A stretch of DNA of 9,966 nucleotides from VGOB01 sp034435315. Lineage in GTDB: Bacteria > Chloroflexota > Anaerolineae > UBA4142. Position 1 is the first letter of the stretch. Each line of letters begins with the position of its first letter. The stretch is taken from NCBI GenBank assembly GCA_034435315.1, contig DAOTYB010000073.1, forward strand, positions 1 to 9,966. Reading direction: 5' to 3'. This document shows, piece after piece, positions 6,851 to 9,966 of this stretch. A model generated the notes under the pieces. The model had not been told where the DNA came from and did no database searches. It saw nothing but the letters and a program-made list of their open reading frames with translations. The translations under genes and the position numbers were made by a program.

Positions 6851-6880
6851 ACCTGACAGGTTTTGAGTAACCTGTCAGGT
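6851..6880. repeat. Perfect 12-bp inverted repeat with nested palindromes between regulator and kinase
   Basis: ACCTGACAGGTT (6851-6862) and AACCTGTCAGGT (6869-6880) are perfect reverse complements around a 6-base loop, TTGAGT. Each arm is itself nearly palindromic (ACCTG-N-CAGGT). Only a broken T-rich stretch (TTCCCTTT) follows, so it would be at best a weak terminator. It might attenuate transcription into the kinase gene, act as an operator, or be a copy of a dispersed repeat. It fills most of the 62-bp gap. Confidence 0.75.
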
Positions 6881-6899
6881 TTCCCTTTGCGGTGCCACA

Positions 6900-8789
6900 A
6901 TGAATCTAGCCGCACTACGCAGTGCCGCGCAAGCCAGTTCCGTGCCGGTCGAAGCAGAACTGGTACCGAGTATCACCTGGCTGATCCGCATCCGCTGGCT
7001 GGCAGGCATCGGTGTCATCGGCGCGACCTGGAGCGCCGATGTGATTCTACGCGTGGCGCTCCCCACCCTACCGCTCTATGCAATTGGGCTGACTCTTCTC
7101 CTCTACAATGCGGCGTTCTATGCCATCGTGCGCCATCTGGCGCGTCAGCCGGCGCGCGCGCTGGGGCCGTACGACCTGCTCACCAAGACCCAGATTGGGT
7201 TCGACTGGGTGGCAATGACCGCGCTGATTCATTTTTCCGGCGGTCTCGAAAGCCCCGCGCTGTTCTACTTTTTCTTTCACATCATCATCGCGGCGATTCT
7301 CCTCTCGATGCGCGCCACGTTTTTCTACGCGGGAATGGCTGCGCTCCTCGTCAGCGCGATTGGGGTTTTAGAATATGCGGGCTATTTGCCCCACTATGCC
7401 GTGCTGATGAGCGCGACGGCGGGGCTGTACCGTCAGCCGCTGTTCGTGCTGGGGATTACCTTCTTTTTCATCAGCACGGTGTTTGTCGCGGCGTATCTGG
7501 CGTCCACGCTCAGCGCGCGCTTGCGCAAACGCGAAGCCGAAGTGGTCGCGTTAAGTAAAAACCTGTTGCGCGCCTACACGCGTCTGGAAACGGTGTACGA
7601 AACGACAGCCGCCGTCAATTCATCACTGGAACTGGAACAGGTGTTAGACCAACTGGTGCAACGCACCGCGCACGCGCTCAATGTGCGCGCCTGTTCGATT
7701 CGCCTGCTCGATGATACCGGCGCGCGCCTCACGGTTGCCGCGGTCTATGGACTGAGCGATGCGTACATCAAAAAAGGCGATTTGATTCTGGCACACAATC
7801 CCCTCGCGCGTCAGGTCATCGCCGGCCAAACGGTCATCGTGAACGATGTGACGACCGAAACGCGCTTGCAGTATCCGCGCCAGGCACTGGAAGAAGGCAT
7901 TCGCTCGATGTTGTCGGCACCCTTGCTGGGCAAAAAAGGTCCGCTCGGACTCATTCGCGCCTACAGCACCGAGGCTAATCATTTTACTCAGGACGATGCC
8001 GAATTTCTCAACGCCATCGCGCGGCAAGGGAGTATTGCGATTGAAAACGCCCTTGCCTACAAAGCCCTCGGGCAACTCGATGAGATGAAATCGAGATTTG
8101 TGCGCACTGTCACGCACGAACTACGTTCACCGGTCAGCGTGGTGCGCAGTTTGTTGCACACCTTGCTCGGTGGCTATGTGGGTGAGTTGAGCGCGCCGCA
8201 GCGCGAGATGCTCCAGCGCGTGCAGCATCGCGCCGACTTTTTGCAAACGCTGATTGACGATTTGCTCGAGCTCGCAGCGGGTAAGATGGATGTGCACGCC
8301 CAGCCCGCCCTCGAACCGGTCAGTCTCGACGAAGCGGTGCGCCGCGTCGTTGAGCGTTTCCAGATTCCAGCGCAAGAGAAACACATCACCCTCGAATGGC
8401 ATTGCGAGTGTCCCGAAGGGCCCGTCAAGATCGCCGCAACTAACGAAGGCATAGATCGCATTCTGAACAACCTCGTCTCGAATGCCGTCAAGTACACTCC
8501 CAGCGGTGGACGGGTCGCAGTACGAATGTTTGTGCGCGAACAGCGCGCGACGATCGAAATCTGCGATACCGGCATCGGCATTCCCGAAGACGCACTCCCG
8601 CACCTGTTCGAGGAATTTTACCGCGCGCCGAACGCCAAAGCGCAGGTCAAGGAGGGCACCGGCCTGGGACTTGCCATCACCAGAGATTTAGTCACGCGCT
8701 TTGGTGGGCACATCAGCGTGCAGAGTAAAGTGGGACACGGCACCACGTTCACGGTAATTTTTCCGATTTTAATCGAGTTACCCGTGTAG
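6900..8789 (+). CDS. Membrane-bound sensor histidine kinase (6 TM, GAF, HisKA, HATPase)
   Basis: This 629-residue protein begins with about six hydrophobic helices (roughly 26-46, 57-78, 98-116, 119-137, 140-160 and 180-203). A coiled-coil-like linker (205-235) and a GAF domain (about 245-388) follow, then a HisKA dimerisation domain with phospho-acceptor H406 in VTHELRSPVS. The HATPase domain has the N box NNLVSNAVKYTP (N524, N528), G1 DTGIGIP (D556), an F box LFEEFYR and G2 GTGLGLA (586-591). It should autophosphorylate and pass phosphate to the adjacent receiver protein. The ligand is unknown; the helices carry no periplasmic sensor domain, so sensing would be in the membrane or by GAF. 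No in-frame start lies upstream of ATG 6900 before a stop, and no good ribosome site precedes it. Confidence 0.93.
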   Translation: MNLAALRSAAQASSVPVEAELVPSITWLIRIRWLAGIGVIGATWSADVILRVALPTLPLYAIGLTLLLYNAAFYAIVRHLARQPARALGPYDLLTKTQIGFDWVAMTALIHFSGGLESPALFYFFFHIIIAAILLSMRATFFYAGMAALLVSAIGVLEYAGYLPHYAVLMSATAGLYRQPLFVLGITFFFISTVFVAAYLASTLSARLRKREAEVVALSKNLLRAYTRLETVYETTAAVNSSLELEQVLDQLVQRTAHALNVRACSIRLLDDTGARLTVAAVYGLSDAYIKKGDLILAHNPLARQVIAGQTVIVNDVTTETRLQYPRQALEEGIRSMLSAPLLGKKGPLGLIRAYSTEANHFTQDDAEFLNAIARQGSIAIENALAYKALGQLDEMKSRFVRTVTHELRSPVSVVRSLLHTLLGGYVGELSAPQREMLQRVQHRADFLQTLIDDLLELAAGKMDVHAQPALEPVSLDEAVRRVVERFQIPAQEKHITLEWHCECPEGPVKIAATNEGIDRILNNLVSNAVKYTPSGGRVAVRMFVREQRATIEICDTGIGIPEDALPHLFEEFYRAPNAKAQVKEGTGLGLAITRDLVTRFGGHISVQSKVGHGTTFTVIFPILIELPV

Positions 8790-8801
8790 CACGGTAAGCG
8801 A

Positions 8802-9473
8802 ATGCAGTTGTACTTTATCCGTCACGGTCAATCCTCCAACAATTTTTTGTACGACACGACCGGTTCCAGCGTCGGCCGCAGCGAAGACCCAGAACTGACA
8901 GAGACGGGGCGACATCAAGCGGAACTCCTCGCGCAATTCCTCGCGCGCGGCGTAGGCATCACACATCTGTACACCAGTTTGATGGTGCGCGCGGTCGCAA
9001 CCGCGTGCATTCTCTCGCGCGCGCTGCACCTTGCGCCGGTAGCGTGGGAAGATTTGCACGAAGGCGGCGGCATCTATCTGGATGACTCGCAGACCGGCGA
9101 AAAGATTGGACAGCCGGGCAAAACGCGCGCGTACTTTGCCACACACTATCCCGAATTGATTTTGCCCCCCACGTTGAATGACGCCGGCTGGTGGAATCGT
9201 CCGTTTGAAGTGTATGAACAAACGCTTGCGCGCGCGGAACGTTTCCTGAACGATCTCCTCGCGCGACACGGCAACACGGAAGATCGCGTGGCGGTGGTCA
9301 GTCACGGCGGTTTTTACAACGCGCTGATGCATACACTTTTCAAAATCGGTCGTCCGGGCGTGTGGTTTGCACTCCACAACGCCGCCATCACACGGATTGA
9401 TTTTCTAGGCGAAGAAACTGTGCTGGTGTATACCAACCGCACAGATTTTTTGCCTGATGCATTGGTCACGTAA
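8802..9473 (+). CDS. Histidine phosphatase superfamily protein (phosphoglycerate mutase-like)
   Basis: The 223-residue protein begins MQLYFIRHGQS, with the catalytic H8 in RHG. It also has the LYTSLMVRAVATA motif with R63, an acidic E86 (WEDLHEGGG) and the second histidine H168 in VSHGG. This is the complete catalytic set of the branch 1 histidine phosphatases, which form a phosphohistidine intermediate. The substrate cannot be told; annotations in this family range from phosphoglycerate mutases to alpha-ribazole phosphatases and broad phosphatases. It lies 12 bases after the kinase gene with only a weak ribosome site (GGTAAG), so it is probably on the same transcript. It is much longer than SixA-type phosphohistidine phosphatases, so a direct role in the two-component pathway is speculative. 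Confidence 0.9.
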   Translation: MQLYFIRHGQSSNNFLYDTTGSSVGRSEDPELTETGRHQAELLAQFLARGVGITHLYTSLMVRAVATACILSRALHLAPVAWEDLHEGGGIYLDDSQTGEKIGQPGKTRAYFATHYPELILPPTLNDAGWWNRPFEVYEQTLARAERFLNDLLARHGNTEDRVAVVSHGGFYNALMHTLFKIGRPGVWFALHNAAITRIDFLGEETVLVYTNRTDFLPDALVT

Positions 9474-9502
9474 AAAACTCTGATAAAGTTTTAACTCTTT
9501 TT
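9474..9502 (+). terminator. Possible weak terminator after the phosphatase gene
   Basis: AAAACT (9474-9479) can pair with AGTTTT (9487-9492), and five T follow at 9498-9502. The stem is short and almost all A-T, so it would be weak. It is listed because it lies exactly where the transcript should end, just before a strong promoter. Confidence 0.3.
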
Positions 9503-9505
9503 CTA

Positions 9506-9534
9506 TTGACAATTTTCCGTCTGTATGCTATCTT
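9506..9534 (+). promoter_or_regulatory. Strong sigma-70-like promoter driving the SAM riboswitch
   Basis: A perfect -35 box TTGACA (9506-9511) and a -10 box TATCTT (9529-9534) are separated by 17 bases. A TGC directly before the -10 gives an extended -10. Transcription should start near 9541, about 23 bases before the first strand of the aptamer, the usual arrangement for a riboswitch leader. Confidence 0.8.
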
Positions 9535-9563
9535 CACATCACAACTGAATAGCGTGTGAATTA

Positions 9564-9756
9564 CTCATCCAGAGAGGTGGAGGGACCGGCCCTGTGAAAC
9601 CTCGGCAACCCGTTGCGGGGTCAGTATCCAGTATTCAGTGTTCAATATTCAGTGTTCAGACTGAACACTGAAGACGGAATACTGAATACTGAACACTGGG
9701 TACTGACCACTGCGACACGGTGCCAATTCCGGCAGAAGTACATTCTGGAAGATGAG
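9564..9756 (+). promoter_or_regulatory. SAM-I (S-box) riboswitch aptamer with a greatly enlarged P3
   Basis: The S-box conserved core is present in order: P1 CTCATC (9564-9569) with GATGAG (9751-9756); AGAG then GGTGGAGGGAC (9577-9587), which holds the kink-turn and P2; GGCCC and TGAAACC; GGCAACC (9604-9610) with GGTGCC (9719-9724) forming P3; AATTCC closing P2; and P4 CAGAA (9733-9737) with TTCTG (9743-9747). SAM binding should close P1 and favour the downstream terminator, switching off genes of methionine, cysteine or SAM metabolism. P3 contains about 108 extra bases made of 7-bp repeats. No sulphur-metabolism gene follows within the window; the next gene is a transposase. Confidence 0.93.
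9619..9708. repeat. Heptamer-repeat hairpin inserted in riboswitch P3
   Basis: The left arm (9621-9659) is made of 7-bp units like TCAGTRT. The right arm (9661-9712) is made of 7-bp units like CTGAAYA, their reverse complement. Pairing 9619-9659 with 9668-9708 gives 41 positions: 35 Watson-Crick, two G-U and four mismatches, with an 8-base loop. The outermost 14 pairs (GGTCAGTATCCAGT with ACTGGGTACTGACC) are unbroken apart from one G-U. Between this hairpin and the conserved P3 strands, GTTGC (9612-9616) pairs with GCGAC (9712-9716), so the stem is nearly continuous. Confidence 0.9.
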
Positions 9757-9779
9757 CAAGGTTCAACCAGCGTGGCTTG

Positions 9780-9814
9780 ACTGTCTCTTCGATTCCAGGG
9801 GGAGACAGTTTTTT
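9780..9814 (+). terminator. Expression-platform terminator of the SAM riboswitch
   Basis: ACTGTCTC (9780-9787) pairs with GAGACAGT (9802-9809), and the T-run is TTTTTT (9809-9814). The alternative structure is plausibly GAGCAAG (9754-9760) pairing with CTTG (9776-9779) and CTC (9785-9787). It would use the 3' strand of P1 and part of the terminator stem, as S-box antiterminators do. The terminator is clear; the antiterminator pairing is inferred. Confidence 0.85.
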
Positions 9815-9853
9815 ATTTTCGTAATTCTCATACTCAAGTTTCGCATAAACTGA

Positions 9854-9883
9854 TTGGTCAAATTCCGAATTATCTGCTATGCT
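9854..9883 (+). promoter_or_regulatory. Extended -10 promoter placed for leaderless expression of the transposase
   Basis: TGC-TATGCT (9875-9883) is a good extended -10 box; the best -35 is a weak TTGGTC (9854-9859) at 18 bases. Only six bases lie between the -10 box and ATG 9890, so transcription would begin at or within a base or two of the start codon. A G-run directly before the ATG is too close to act as a Shine-Dalgarno. Confidence 0.5.
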
Positions 9884-9889
9884 GGGGGC

Positions 9890-9966
9890 ATGGCAGAGAT
9901 CCTTTCCATCCAACACGAACGTGTGGACGACGTTCCTTTGATTATCGGCGTAGCCAACCGCTTGGG
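9890..9966 (+). CDS. DUF4277/IS1634-like transposase, N-terminus (3' part outside window)
   Basis: Only 25 codons are visible. They read MAEILSIQHERVDDVPLIIG and then VANRL. The pattern ERVDDVPLII followed by a short helix is the start of the DUF4277 domain that opens many IS1634/IS4-related transposases, where ERVDDIP or a close variant is typical. The protein would catalyse DDE-type transposition. The start is fixed by homology and by the preceding extended -10 box. The insertion sequence's left end probably lies between 9815 and 9860, but no inverted repeat can be checked without the other end. The gene sits where the riboswitch target would be expected. Confidence 0.65.
   Translation, partial: MAEILSIQHERVDDVPLIIGVANRL

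Noticed and set aside
8802..9473. A SixA-type phosphohistidine phosphatase controlling the upstream kinase
   Set aside because: SixA proteins are much shorter (about 160 residues), and this 223-residue protein has the acidic catalytic residue and length of PGM-like phosphatases. Position alone does not support it.
9541..9814. T-box leader
   Set aside because: No T-box sequence or specifier loop is seen, while the S-box core is complete.
9656..9916. An 86-codon minus-strand frame over the riboswitch and terminator
   Set aside because: It is antisense to the structured riboswitch and partly encoded by the heptamer repeat, with no recognisable domain.
1..9966. Composite transposon carrying the hydrogenase genes between two insertion sequences
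   Set aside because: The elements at the two ends belong to different families (IS66 and DUF4277/IS1634-like), so they could not move the interval together as a classic composite transposon.

Overview
The window is CG-rich bacterial DNA with dense CGCG words. It most likely comes from a Chloroflexota (Anaerolineae-like) bacterium. This is inferred from the group 3b [NiFe]-hydrogenase layout, short-period hairpin repeats, a DUF4277-type transposase and the general protein flavour; no rRNA or other marker gene is present to settle it. All recognised genes lie on the + strand.

Region by region. (1) 1-130 is the right-hand end of an IS66-family insertion sequence: the transposase C-terminus, then a terminal sequence ending in TTAC. 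(2) 146-1608 holds endonuclease V (nfi) and a Sir2-type NAD-dependent deacylase, overlapping by ATGA, followed by a gap with inverted repeats and an intrinsic terminator. (3) 1812-6385 is a hydrogenase operon: hydB (two [4Fe-4S] clusters), hydG (FAD/NAD(P) and [2Fe-2S]), hydD (small subunit), hydA (NiFe large subunit) and a maturation protease (hycI/hyaD type). An array of 8-bp repeats separates hydA from the protease gene and runs right up to its start codon. (4) 6436-9473 holds a stand-alone receiver-domain response regulator, a 12-bp nested palindrome, a six-helix membrane histidine kinase with GAF, HisKA and HATPase domains, and a histidine-phosphatase-superfamily protein. (5) 9474-9889 has no gene but holds a strong sigma-70-like promoter, a SAM-I (S-box) riboswitch and its intrinsic terminator. 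(6) The window ends in the first 25 codons of a DUF4277/IS1634-like transposase, preceded by what looks like a leaderless promoter.

How the genes fit together. HydBGDA should form a cytoplasmic, NAD(P)-linked bidirectional hydrogenase. H2 is oxidised or made at the NiFe site in HydA; electrons pass through the FeS chain of HydD and HydB to FAD in HydG and on to NAD(P). The protease matures HydA by removing a C-terminal tail that is only seven residues here. No hypABCDEF genes are in the window. The kinase and regulator directly downstream may sense a signal linked to redox or H2 state, but this rests on position only.

The most unusual signal is the SAM-I riboswitch. Its P3 helix is extended by a 41-position imperfect hairpin made of 7-bp repeats, with the conserved aptamer core intact on both sides. 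The same window carries a second short-period repeat hairpin (8-bp units) fused to the start of the protease gene, so such repeats appear to settle inside functional RNA and gene-start regions of this genome.
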